DNA of 5,215 nt from Campylobacteraceae bacterium. Lineage in GTDB: Bacteria; Campylobacterota; Campylobacteria; Campylobacterales; Sulfurovaceae. Shown piece by piece: positions 1 through 5,208 of the stretch (position 1 is its first letter; each line of letters begins with the position of its first letter). The position numbers and the translations under genes were made by a program. The notes under the pieces are model-generated. The model was not told where the DNA came from and did no database searches. It was given only the letters and a program-made list of their open reading frames with translations. Location: contig JALVQH010000163.1 in assembly GCA_027031505.1 (NCBI GenBank), positions 1 to 5,215 on the forward strand. Direction: 5' to 3'.

Positions 1-146
1 AAAGTGTCTCCAGGGCTCTGGGCTACCGCCGAAATGCGATGCCGAAGCTGACCCTCACCGAGGAGGAGCTCCAGGCAATCACAGCATATATTCTCAGCTA
101 CAAGCCCAAAACGGCAGAAGCCAACATCACCAGGGTGGCACAGTAA
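1..146 (+). CDS. C-terminal end of a class I c-type cytochrome (partial)
   Basis: The frame read from base 3 is open to a TAA at 144-146; the start lies before the window. The 47 visible residues include MPKLTLTEEELQAITAYIL. This is the usual end of a class I cytochrome c: a Met-Pro holding the axial Met ligand, then a Glu-rich turn and the last amphipathic helix ending in YILSYK. The heme-binding CxxCH would lie upstream and is not seen. Such proteins work in the periplasm. Its stop overlaps the nirJ start (TAATG), so the two are co-transcribed and probably translationally coupled. By context it may be the small NirC-like or NirM-like cytochrome of a nir cluster, or the cytochrome end of a larger nir protein; the fragment cannot decide. 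The cytochrome class is fairly safe, the role is inference. Confidence 0.7.
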   Translation, partial: SVSRALGYRRNAMPKLTLTEEELQAITAYILSYKPKTAEANITRVAQ

Positions 147-1270
147 TGTTTCGCCTCTCCAACCTCCTCAAGAGCGTCACCGCCGGAAAACCCGCCCGGG
201 TGCTTGAGGGCAGCATCGCGATCTGGAACTTCACCAACCGGTGCAACCTCAGCTGCCTCCATTGCTACTCTCGTGCCGATCTTGACTCCGAAGACGTTCT
301 TACCACCGAGGCGATCATGGAGACACTCCCCAAGCTCAAAGCCAACGGGGTGAAATTCATCATCTTCTCCGGCGGAGAGCCGCTGACCCGAAAAGACATC
401 TACGACATCGCGGCACGCTGCCGGGAACTCGGCATCGTCACCTACCTCTCCACCAACGGCCTCTACGTCAAGACGAGCAATGCTGAGCGGATTCTCGATG
501 TGTTTGACTACATCGGGATCAGCATCGACGGCAGCCCCGAGGTGCATGATGCCTTCCGCGGGCTCAAAGGCTCCTTTGTCGAGTCGATGAAAGCGGTCGA
601 TCTGCTCAACAGCTACGGCCGTACCAAAGTGGGTATCCGCTTCACCATGACCAAAGACACGTATGACGATCTGGCTTTTATCTTCGACCTGGCCGAAGAG
701 CACAACATCCCCAAGCTCTACATTTCCCACCTCGTCTACAGCGGACGCGGGCTCGACAACCTCGCGATGGACATCACCAAAGAGCAGCGGATCACGGCAG
801 TCAATTACATCCTCGACAAAGCATTTGAATACCATGAAACCGGACGGGATATCGAGATCGTCACCGGCAACATGGAGATGGATGCGATCCTCTTCGAGCG
901 CCGGTTTGCCAAGCGTTATCCTGATCTGGCCGATGAGATGGATCGGCGCCTCCTCGCCTGGGGCGGCAACAGCGCCGGGCGCAAGCTATTGAATATCGAC
1001 TCGGAAGGCAATGTCAAACCCGATCCGTTTTTCCCGCTGACGATCGGCAACATCCTCACGCAGGATTTCTCCGATATCTGGACAAACGAGCCGATGGAAG
1101 TACTCGAGAAACTCCGTGAACATCCCCGCAAACTCGGAGGCAAATGCGCCCAGTGCCGTTACCTTTCTATCTGCAACGGCGGATCCCGGAGCCGGGCGTA
1201 CGCGATCCATGGGGATCTGTGGGCGGAAGATCCGTCGTGTTATCTCGGTGAGGCGGAGACAGCGAATTAG
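146..1270 (+). CDS. nirJ: Heme d1 biosynthesis radical SAM protein NirJ
   Basis: Radical SAM enzyme of 374 aa, the usual NirJ length. In known NirJ proteins it removes the two propionate side chains of 12,18-didecarboxysiroheme on the way to heme d1, the cofactor of cytochrome cd1 nitrite reductase; it acts in the cytoplasm. Visible motifs: the SAM [4Fe-4S] motif CNLSCLHC (Cys33, Cys37, Cys40) after the family-like IWNFTNRC, the GGEP motif at 76-79, STNG near 102-105, and a SPASM/twitch-like C-terminus with CxxC at 334/337, Cys343 and Cys365 that should bind an auxiliary Fe-S cluster. The start at 146 sits on the upstream stop (TAATG), with AGGGTGG at 132-138 as ribosome binding site. The gene is G+C-rich (35 of 60 bases at 541-600). 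Other SPASM proteins such as AhbC, AhbD or PqqE-like are alternatives, but the N-terminal motif and the nearby uroporphyrinogen methyltransferase favour NirJ. Confidence 0.88.
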   Translation: MFRLSNLLKSVTAGKPARVLEGSIAIWNFTNRCNLSCLHCYSRADLDSEDVLTTEAIMETLPKLKANGVKFIIFSGGEPLTRKDIYDIAARCRELGIVTYLSTNGLYVKTSNAERILDVFDYIGISIDGSPEVHDAFRGLKGSFVESMKAVDLLNSYGRTKVGIRFTMTKDTYDDLAFIFDLAEEHNIPKLYISHLVYSGRGLDNLAMDITKEQRITAVNYILDKAFEYHETGRDIEIVTGNMEMDAILFERRFAKRYPDLADEMDRRLLAWGGNSAGRKLLNIDSEGNVKPDPFFPLTIGNILTQDFSDIWTNEPMEVLEKLREHPRKLGGKCAQCRYLSICNGGSRSRAYAIHGDLWAEDPSCYLGEAETAN

Positions 1271-1302
1271 GAATCAGGAGTGTTGCCATATAGTGGAGCC
1301 TT

Positions 1303-1322
1303 ATTGCATGGGACTGAAATCC
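1303..1322 (+). repeat. 20-bp direct repeat, copy A
   Basis: ATTGCATGGGACTGAAATCC. It matches copy B at 3238-3257 in 18 of 20 positions, in the same orientation. It lies between nirJ and pabB, and its right half forms the 5' arm of the putative nirJ terminator. The two copies bracket the pabB-pabC pair. Confidence 0.6.
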
Positions 1323-1348
1323 CTGTTCCAGTACCGCTGATTTTTTTT
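1311..1348 (+). terminator. Putative rho-independent terminator after nirJ
   Basis: GGACTG at 1311-1316 can pair with CAGTACC at 1328-1334 (six pairs, one bulged A) around a loop of about 12 nt. A run of eight T follows at 1341-1348. The stem is short and lies a few bases before the T-run, so it would be weak. Its position, about 40 bases after the nirJ stop and before the pab pair, supports a transcription boundary. Confidence 0.35.
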
Positions 1349-1392
1349 ACAGTCTCACTGTATGTGCAATGATTGCCAAGAGGTAGATACTG

Positions 1393-2379
1393 ATGCCAAA
1401 TTCAAACTCCACAGAACAAAATACAAACCATCCATTTGATCTCGAAACGACCCTTAATGCCTGCGGCAAAACCAGAACTCCATGCCTCTTTGTCATCAGC
1501 TACAATATGAGCGAATACTATGTCTCTCCCCTGGATCGTGTTGACTCTGATATACTGTATGCGATGGGCGATCAGCCTATTGGGCATCATGCCCCCATCG
1601 CTTATACTTTCGAGCCGCCCCCTTATGCGATTTACAAAGAAGCTTTTGATCGTGTAATCGAACAGATAAAACGAGGCAACACGTATCTGCTCAACCTTAC
1701 TTTTGCTTCACGTCTCGTGACCGATGTCGATCTGAAAACGCTTTACGCGATCGCTGATGCACGATTCAAGCTTTACTATAAAGGCCGATTTGCCTGTTTC
1801 TCTCCGGAGAGATTTGTTGATATCCGGGACAACACCATCTATACCTATCCGATGAAGGGAACAATCGATGCCAGTATGCCAAATGCTCAACACAGAATCC
1901 TCTCCGATATAAAAGAAATGGCTGAACATGTTATGGTAGTCGATCTCCTTAGAAACGATCTTAATCGCATCTCGCGTCGTGTTACGGTTGAGGATTTCCG
2001 ATATGTTGAGACCATCAAGGCTGGTGAGAGAGAACTGCTGCAGGTGAGCTCAAGGATACGCGGTACATTGGAGAGGGATTGGCATGATCGACTGGGAACG
2101 ATCCTGACAACTCTCCTTCCTGCCGGCAGCATTACCGGAACCCCCAAAATCAAAACAGTTGAAATCATTGAGGAGATCGAAAACTATGATCGGGGGTTTT
2201 TCAGCGGTATTTTCGGAATCTATGATGGTGCAGGACTTGACAGCGCCGTAATGATTCGCTTTGTCGAAAAACAGGAAGATGGATTGTACTACAAAAGTGG
2301 AGGAGGAATTACCATAGACAGTAAAGCACAACGCGAATACGAAGAACTGAAGGAGAAAGTTTATGTCCCTGTTTTTTGA
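1393..2379 (+). CDS. pabB: Aminodeoxychorismate synthase component I (PabB)
   Basis: Chorismate-binding enzyme of 328 aa that aminates chorismate to 4-amino-4-deoxychorismate for folate synthesis, using ammonia from a PabA glutaminase not seen here. Motifs in order: KRGNTYLLNLTF at 93-104, FSPERF at 136-141, PMKGT at 153-157, DLLRNDL at 184-190, PAGSITGTPK at 243-252 and SGGGIT near the C-terminus. Lys155 in PMKGT matches the nucleophilic lysine of PabB; anthranilate synthase TrpE has Ala in this motif. It is much shorter than E. coli PabB (453 aa) because most of the N-terminal subdomain is missing; this compact form is common in several bacterial lineages. The start at 1393 has AGAGG at 1379-1383 at good spacing. 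The last 17 bases overlap pabC, and the neighbour being a class IV aminotransferase supports PabB over TrpE or isochorismate synthase. Base composition is lower in G+C than the flanking tetrapyrrole genes. Confidence 0.87.
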   Translation: MPNSNSTEQNTNHPFDLETTLNACGKTRTPCLFVISYNMSEYYVSPLDRVDSDILYAMGDQPIGHHAPIAYTFEPPPYAIYKEAFDRVIEQIKRGNTYLLNLTFASRLVTDVDLKTLYAIADARFKLYYKGRFACFSPERFVDIRDNTIYTYPMKGTIDASMPNAQHRILSDIKEMAEHVMVVDLLRNDLNRISRRVTVEDFRYVETIKAGERELLQVSSRIRGTLERDWHDRLGTILTTLLPAGSITGTPKIKTVEIIEEIENYDRGFFSGIFGIYDGAGLDSAVMIRFVEKQEDGLYYKSGGGITIDSKAQREYEELKEKVYVPVF

Positions 2380-2965
2380 AACAATTCGAGCGCTCAATGG
2401 TACTTTTCATCATTTGATGTTTCATCAACGAAGGCTTGATCATACACAAAGGCACCACTTTGGCACTGCGGGTACGATCGATTTGGTACACCACCTCCCC
2501 TCACCACCTGATGAAGGGCTCTATCGTTGCAAAGTGCTCTATGATACAACGATACGCGGTATTCATTTTTTCCCATATACTCCCAAGTCTCCCCGGAGTT
2601 TTACGGTCATTCAATCCGATATTCGCTACCCTTTCAAACATGTTGATCGGCGCGCGATCGATCATCTTGTCTCACGAAAAGGAACTGCTGACGATATCAT
2701 CATCGCAGATGCAAACGGTTGCGTCAAAGATACTTCGATTGCCAACATCGCCATCCGAAAAGGCGGCCTCTGGCTGACCCCCAGAAACCCTCTTTTTTGC
2801 GGCACAACACGCGAACGACTCATAGAGGCCGGCTGGTTAATTGAAAAAGAGATTATCACAGAGGATCTCAAGCATCTTGAGGGGTTCGCAGTCATGAATG
2901 CGATGATTGATTTTGTGATTGTGAAAGATCCATATTTCATGTTTGCAAATTTTGGCTATACTTGA
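2363..2965 (+). CDS. pabC: Aminodeoxychorismate lyase-like class IV aminotransferase (PabC)
   Basis: PLP-dependent fold-type IV protein of 200 aa, inferred to split 4-amino-4-deoxychorismate into p-aminobenzoate and pyruvate. It begins MSLFFETIR, typical of the family. It keeps a YPFKHVDRR stretch whose Lys92 is the likely PLP lysine, then VKDTSIANI at 121-129 and TPRNPLFCGTTRERL at 139-153, the PLP-phosphate and cofactor-binding region. It is well below the ~270 aa of E. coli PabC, a compact version whose first domain is reduced. The usual Glu before the NI(F/A) motif is Asp123 here, seen in other short members. The start at 2363 lies inside pabB (17-bp overlap) with AAGGAG at 2350-2355 and a 7-nt spacer, so translation is coupled. 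The class is clear; the substrate is inferred from pairing with pabB, since a D-amino-acid or branched-chain aminotransferase cannot be excluded from sequence alone. Confidence 0.82.
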   Translation: MSLFFETIRALNGTFHHLMFHQRRLDHTQRHHFGTAGTIDLVHHLPSPPDEGLYRCKVLYDTTIRGIHFFPYTPKSPRSFTVIQSDIRYPFKHVDRRAIDHLVSRKGTADDIIIADANGCVKDTSIANIAIRKGGLWLTPRNPLFCGTTRERLIEAGWLIEKEIITEDLKHLEGFAVMNAMIDFVIVKDPYFMFANFGYT

Positions 2966-3016
2966 GAGCTTTTGCGATATGATTTCAGGCAGCGATCGGG
3001 TATCAGTGAGATTTGA

Positions 3017-3373
3017 TGCCGCAGCATTTTGTGTTTCCGTGACGAGAGGGTGCCTCCAAAAATATTTTTGTCCAATGCGACAAAGGAGTATCCGGTTCAT
3101 GAAACGGGCGCTTATGTTTGCGACTGCCAGAGTATTGGGCAGAACATATTCGTTTTCAAAGGCGCCCAACATGAATCAGGCAGGTAATATTTCGATGCAG
3201 GAGCAGGGGCTTTAATCTCGATAAAATGTGCAGATCCATTGTACGGGACTGAAATCCACGCTCTCATATTTCTGAGCTCTTTTGCGGCCTCCGGGCACGG
3301 GAACCAGATGAAGAAGAAACGCTGCACACCCTGTGTGGTGTTGATGATATGCTTAAAAACCAAACAGGAGTAA
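3017..3373 (+). pseudogene. Possible remnant gene, one internal stop (weak)
   Basis: This + frame is open for 119 codons apart from a single TAA at 3185-3187. The part before the stop contains HETGAYVCDCQSIGQ and then FVFKG, which faintly resembles small zinc-ribbon or rubredoxin-like proteins (TGxYxCxC then a KG turn). The part after it contains YFDAGAGALISIKCADPLYG. No start codon has a well-placed ribosome binding site; the only candidate before the stop region is a GTG at 3050. The frame ends at a TAA (3371-3373) that abuts the methyltransferase Shine-Dalgarno. A stretch like this can arise by chance over six frames, and the opposite strand is also open here, so it may be non-coding. I do not recognise the product. 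Confidence 0.2.
3238..3257 (+). repeat. 20-bp direct repeat, copy B
   Basis: ATTGTACGGGACTGAAATCC. It differs from copy A only at positions 5 and 7 of the repeat, and the 13-bp core GGGACTGAAATCC is identical. It lies upstream of the methyltransferase gene. A small hairpin (GCTC/GAGC, then TCTTTT) follows, so both copies precede a hairpin with a T-rich tail. Confidence 0.6.
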
Positions 3374-3375
3374 CC

Positions 3376-4104
3376 ATGGTTTACCTCACCGGAGCCGGTC
3401 CGGGCGCTGTCGAATTGCTCACGGTCAAGGCATTGCGGGTGATCCGCGAAGCCGATGTGATCATCTACGATCGCCTCGCCAATCCCGAGATCCTCGAGGA
3501 GGCCAGAGATGGCTGCGCATTTATCTACGTGGGCAAAGAGGACAGCCACCACACCCTGCCGCAGGAGGAGATCAACGAAGTGATCTATCAAGCTTCACAA
3601 ACCTATGAAACAGTTGTCCGGCTCAAGGGGGGGGATCCTTTTGTCTTCGGACGCGGAGGCGAAGAGGGGATCTTTTTGCGGGAGCGGGGGGTGGCCTTCT
3701 CCTTCATTCCCGGGATCACGTCGGCCATTGCCGTGCCGGAGTATGCCGGCATCCCCGTAACCCACCGGGGGATCACCGTCTCGTTCCGGGTGGTCACCGG
3801 CCACGAATCGACCAAGACTCAGTCGCAGATCCCGTGGGAGAACTATCGCACCGACGATACGATCGTTTTCCTCATGGGGCTGCACCGGATCGAGATCATC
3901 GCCCGCAAACTGATCGAGATCGGCAAACCGGCCGATTTCCCCGTCGCAGTGATCAGCCGCGGGACACGTGCCGATCAGCACACCATCGTCGGTACTCTGA
4001 ATGATATTGCCGACAAGGCAAAAGATTTGCCCACCCCGGCATTGATCGTGGTGGGCGAAGTGGTACGGCTCCGTGACCAGTTGGGCTGGTTCGAAAATCG
4101 TTAG
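3376..4104 (+). CDS. cobA: Uroporphyrinogen-III C-methyltransferase (SUMT, CobA/NirE type)
   Basis: Transfers two methyl groups from SAM to uroporphyrinogen III, giving precorrin-2, the branch point to siroheme, cobalamin and heme d1 (EC 2.1.1.107). With this start it is 242 aa, the length of stand-alone SUMT. All family signatures show: VYLTGAGPG at 2-10, DVIIYDRL, GKEDSHHTLPQEEIN, VVRLKGGDPFVFGRGGEE, FIPGITSAIAVPEYAGIPVTHRG, then VISRGTRADQ and TPALIVVGEVV. An ATG nine codons upstream (3349) is in frame, but the ATG at 3376 has AGGAG at 3366-3370 with a 5-nt spacer and starts exactly where family members start. No NAD-dependent siroheme-forming domain is fused, so it is not CysG. It is G+C-rich like nirJ (38 of 60 bases at 3901-3960). 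With nirJ nearby it may serve heme d1 as NirE, but it could equally feed siroheme or cobalamin. Confidence 0.92.
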   Translation: MVYLTGAGPGAVELLTVKALRVIREADVIIYDRLANPEILEEARDGCAFIYVGKEDSHHTLPQEEINEVIYQASQTYETVVRLKGGDPFVFGRGGEEGIFLRERGVAFSFIPGITSAIAVPEYAGIPVTHRGITVSFRVVTGHESTKTQSQIPWENYRTDDTIVFLMGLHRIEIIARKLIEIGKPADFPVAVISRGTRADQHTIVGTLNDIADKAKDLPTPALIVVGEVVRLRDQLGWFENR

Positions 4105-4117
4105 ATTTAACTCTCTA

Positions 4118-4126
4118 TGCTATAAT
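4118..4126 (+). promoter_or_regulatory. Extended -10 promoter for leader and Crp/Fnr gene
   Basis: TGCTATAAT: a perfect TATAAT at 4121-4126 preceded by the TGN extended -10 element, 13 bases after the methyltransferase stop. The -35 region is poor, as is usual with extended -10 promoters. Transcription should start near 4133, giving a leader of about 169 nt before the regulator. It is the best promoter in the window. Confidence 0.65.
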
Positions 4127-4132
4127 CCCCAT

Positions 4133-4275
4133 CTATTGCAGAGACGACAAAAGAGCCCAGGCTGTAAGCCCGACAGATATTTATCAAATGCGGGAAGCAG
4201 GACTTTGATCCTCCAAAGAGCATAGACTCTGTTACCGCATTGGATAATGCGCACACTCTTACCGTCTCGCAGCTA
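4133..4275 (+). ncRNA. Candidate structured leader RNA or small RNA
   Basis: The transcript expected from the extended -10 promoter can fold into a closed, multi-branched shape. P1: GC at 4138-4139 and GAGACG at 4141-4146 pair with CGTCTCGC at 4263-4270 (one bulged A), continued by AAGAG 4151-4155 with CTCTT 4256-4260. Inside are three arms close together: GGCT-GTA-AGCC at 4160-4170; ACAGA 4173-4177 with TCTGT 4228-4232, enclosing ATCAAATGC / GCA...TTTGAT at 4183-4209; and CGCATT-GGAT-AATGCG at 4236-4251. No known riboswitch signature was recognised; the cobalamin B12 box is absent. It could be a riboswitch-like leader, a processed sRNA or a chance fold. Pairing was found by eye, without energy calculation or covariation. 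Confidence 0.4.
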
Positions 4276-4277
4276 CA

Positions 4278-4288
4278 GTACAGTACAA
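4278..4288 (+). repeat. 11-bp inverted word, copy 1, in the regulator leader
   Basis: GTACAGTACAA, part of the run TACAGTACAGTACA (4274-4287), just before the regulator's ribosome binding site. Its exact reverse complement is at 5180-5190 past the gene. The core GTAC-N-GTAC is itself a palindrome. It could be an operator for autoregulation, but it lies about 145 nt downstream of the predicted transcription start. Confidence 0.4.
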
Positions 4289-4301
4289 GACAAGGGCAGG
4301 C

Positions 4302-5021
4302 ATGTATCGCTTCAGTGAAGTTCAACTCTTTTCCAAGCTCAGTGAGGACAACCTGTCACGCTTGCGGGATCAGGCGATTGTCAAAAATCTGACAAAAGGG
4401 AGTGTTGTTTTTTACGAAGGAGACAAGAGCGATCACATCTTTGTCCTGCTTGAAGGAACCATCAAGCTCTACAAAACTTCCCCCAAAGGGACGCAGATTC
4501 AGATCAACCGCTTCGATGCCCCGGCGGTGATTGGAGAGTATGCCTGCTTCGAACAGGTACCGTTCCCGGCCACGTGCGAATTTCTCACCGATGGCAGGAT
4601 CGCCAAAGTGCCTACGTCGTACATTTTTGAATCGTTACATGAAGAGTCATTTGCCCTTGAGATGATCAAATCTCTCACCAGCAAAGTGATGATCCTCTCT
4701 TCTCTTGTGCACAAGGAGACCATTTACTCCTCCGAAGCAAAAGTAGCGAAAATTTTGATCGAAAACTCTGAAATATTTCAAAAACTCAAACACAATGAGA
4801 TCGCCTCCATTCTCAATATAACCCCTGAAACTCTTTCTCGAATCCTGAAAAAATTCAAAAGCAAAGAATTGATAGAAGGGCTCAAGGAGGGGAGGATTCT
4901 TCTGCTTGATCCGGAAGCGCTTAAACATGTAATCGAAACCAACAAAGTTCATGACTGCACCAATTGTATCGCTCACTTCAAAGCCGATATTGGCTACAAA
5001 GACTCCGAGGAGCACCCCTGA
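4302..5021 (+). CDS. Crp/Fnr-family transcriptional regulator
   Basis: A 239-aa regulator with a cyclic-nucleotide-binding-like sensor barrel at about 10-115 (GDKSDHIFVLLEGTIKLY, then GEYACFEQ), a long dimer helix at about 115-140 and a C-terminal winged helix-turn-helix with HNEIASILNITPETLSRILK at 164-183. It lacks the N-terminal cysteine cluster of FNR, and the region that in Crp holds the cAMP-binding Arg reads VPFPATC, so neither an FNR-type oxygen sensor nor cAMP binding is expected. The C-terminus carries an extra CTNC (Cys219, Cys222). It could sense NO or another ligand, as NNR/DNR/NssR relatives do; that is inferred from the nir genes nearby. The start at 4302 has AAGGG at 4292-4296 with a 5-nt spacer. 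It is AT-rich (17 G+C in the 60 bases at 4741-4800), unlike the preceding gene, and has its own promoter. Confidence 0.88.
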   Translation: MYRFSEVQLFSKLSEDNLSRLRDQAIVKNLTKGSVVFYEGDKSDHIFVLLEGTIKLYKTSPKGTQIQINRFDAPAVIGEYACFEQVPFPATCEFLTDGRIAKVPTSYIFESLHEESFALEMIKSLTSKVMILSSLVHKETIYSSEAKVAKILIENSEIFQKLKHNEIASILNITPETLSRILKKFKSKELIEGLKEGRILLLDPEALKHVIETNKVHDCTNCIAHFKADIGYKDSEEHP

Positions 5022-5042
5022 AAATTCATTTTTTCAGGGGTG
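5013..5042 (+). terminator. Strong hairpin across the regulator stop codon
   Basis: CACCCCTGAAAA (5013-5024) and TTTTCAGGGGTG (5031-5042) are a perfect 12-bp inverted repeat with a 6-nt loop, spanning the stop codon at 5019-5021. No T-run follows, so it is not a textbook intrinsic terminator in this direction. It may protect the 3' end of the message or help termination together with the T-run at 5082-5088. Confidence 0.55.
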
Positions 5043-5046
5043 ACCC

Positions 5047-5088
5047 GAGCAATTTTCTGCACTCCTCATTCACAGTGCTCCTTTTTTT
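5047..5088 (+). terminator. Weak intrinsic terminator with T7 tract
   Basis: GAGCA (5047-5051) can pair with TGCTC (5076-5080), with GCAC/GTGC (5059-5062/5075-5078) as an alternative. Seven T follow at 5082-5088. The stem is weak and the loop long; with the strong hairpin just upstream it is a reasonable end of the regulator transcript. Confidence 0.4.
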
Positions 5089-5103
5089 CGGTGCATCACC
5101 AGA

Positions 5104-5124
5104 TTGTTACATTAATGGTAACAA
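5104..5124. promoter_or_regulatory. 21-bp palindrome, probable operator
   Basis: TTGTTAC-N7-GTAACAA, a perfect 7+7 inverted repeat with spacer ATTAATG. It is in intergenic DNA between the regulator and whatever begins past the window. The half-sites differ from the FNR (TTGAT) and Crp (TGTGA) consensus and the spacing is odd-numbered, so the binding protein is unknown. The Crp/Fnr protein next door is one candidate. Confidence 0.5.
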
Positions 5125-5179
5125 TTTGATGCAGGTCAAGATTTTTTCTTCAGCTTCTCAATACAATTAGTAGTCTGCT

Positions 5180-5208
5180 TTGTACTGTACATTAGTGTGC
5201 AATATTAA
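5180..5208 (+). promoter_or_regulatory. Possible promoter for a gene beyond the edge, with inverted word copy 2
   Basis: TTGTAC at 5180-5185 and TATTAA at 5203-5208 are 17 bp apart, as in a sigma-70 promoter, though each matches the consensus only partly. The -35 part overlaps TTGTACTGTAC (5180-5190), the exact reverse complement of the 11-bp word at 4278-4288, so a protein bound there would cover the promoter. No coding region is visible after it before the window ends. Confidence 0.3.

Larger units (their letters stand above)
2966..3375. other. 410-bp gap with no convincing gene
   Basis: Between the pabC stop and the methyltransferase start no frame has good coding signs with a sound start and ribosome binding site. 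Visible contents: an inverted repeat TTGGGC (3135-3140) / GCCCAA (3164-3169); an AGGAG at 3084-3088 followed 10 nt later by an ATG at 3099 that opens only 38 codons; copy B of the 20-bp repeat; a small GCTC/GAGC hairpin just after it; and a + frame open from 3017 to 3373 except for one TAA at 3185-3187. The gap is unusually long for this compact stretch and may hold a decayed gene or an untranslated leader. Confidence 0.55.

Noticed and set aside
98..835. 245-codon open frame on the - strand across nirJ
   Set aside because: It is the antisense shadow of a G+C-rich, clearly coding nirJ with intact radical SAM motifs.
1303..3257. CRISPR array
   Set aside because: Only two copies of the repeat, 1935 bp apart with genes between them, and no regular spacers.
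3308..3373. 21-codon frame (MKKKRCTPCVV...) ending at the methyltransferase Shine-Dalgarno as a leader peptide
   Set aside because: Only a weak GGGA precedes it, there is no attenuator-like hairpin pair, and it is the end of a longer open frame that may be a remnant.
3349..3375. Upstream ATG giving a methyltransferase nine residues longer
   Set aside because: The ATG at 3376 has AGGAG at ideal spacing and begins at the family start VYLTGAGPG; the upstream ATG has no ribosome binding site.
3112..3591. 159-codon open frame on the - strand covering the gap and the start of the methyltransferase
   Set aside because: Its first half is antisense to strong SUMT motifs, the product shows no family motif, and no plausible promoter or ribosome binding site leads into it.
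4138..4270. tRNA, SRP RNA or cobalamin riboswitch in the regulator leader
   Set aside because: No T-loop TTCRA or acceptor-stem geometry, no full SRP tetraloop motif (only a GGAAGCAG look-alike), and no B12 box; the region was kept as an unclassified structured RNA.
4140..4301. Small protein encoded in the regulator leader (frame with FIKCGKQDFD and DNAHTLTVSQLQY)
   Set aside because: The frame has no start with a ribosome binding site, runs on into the regulator gene in the wrong frame, and the region is better explained by RNA pairing.
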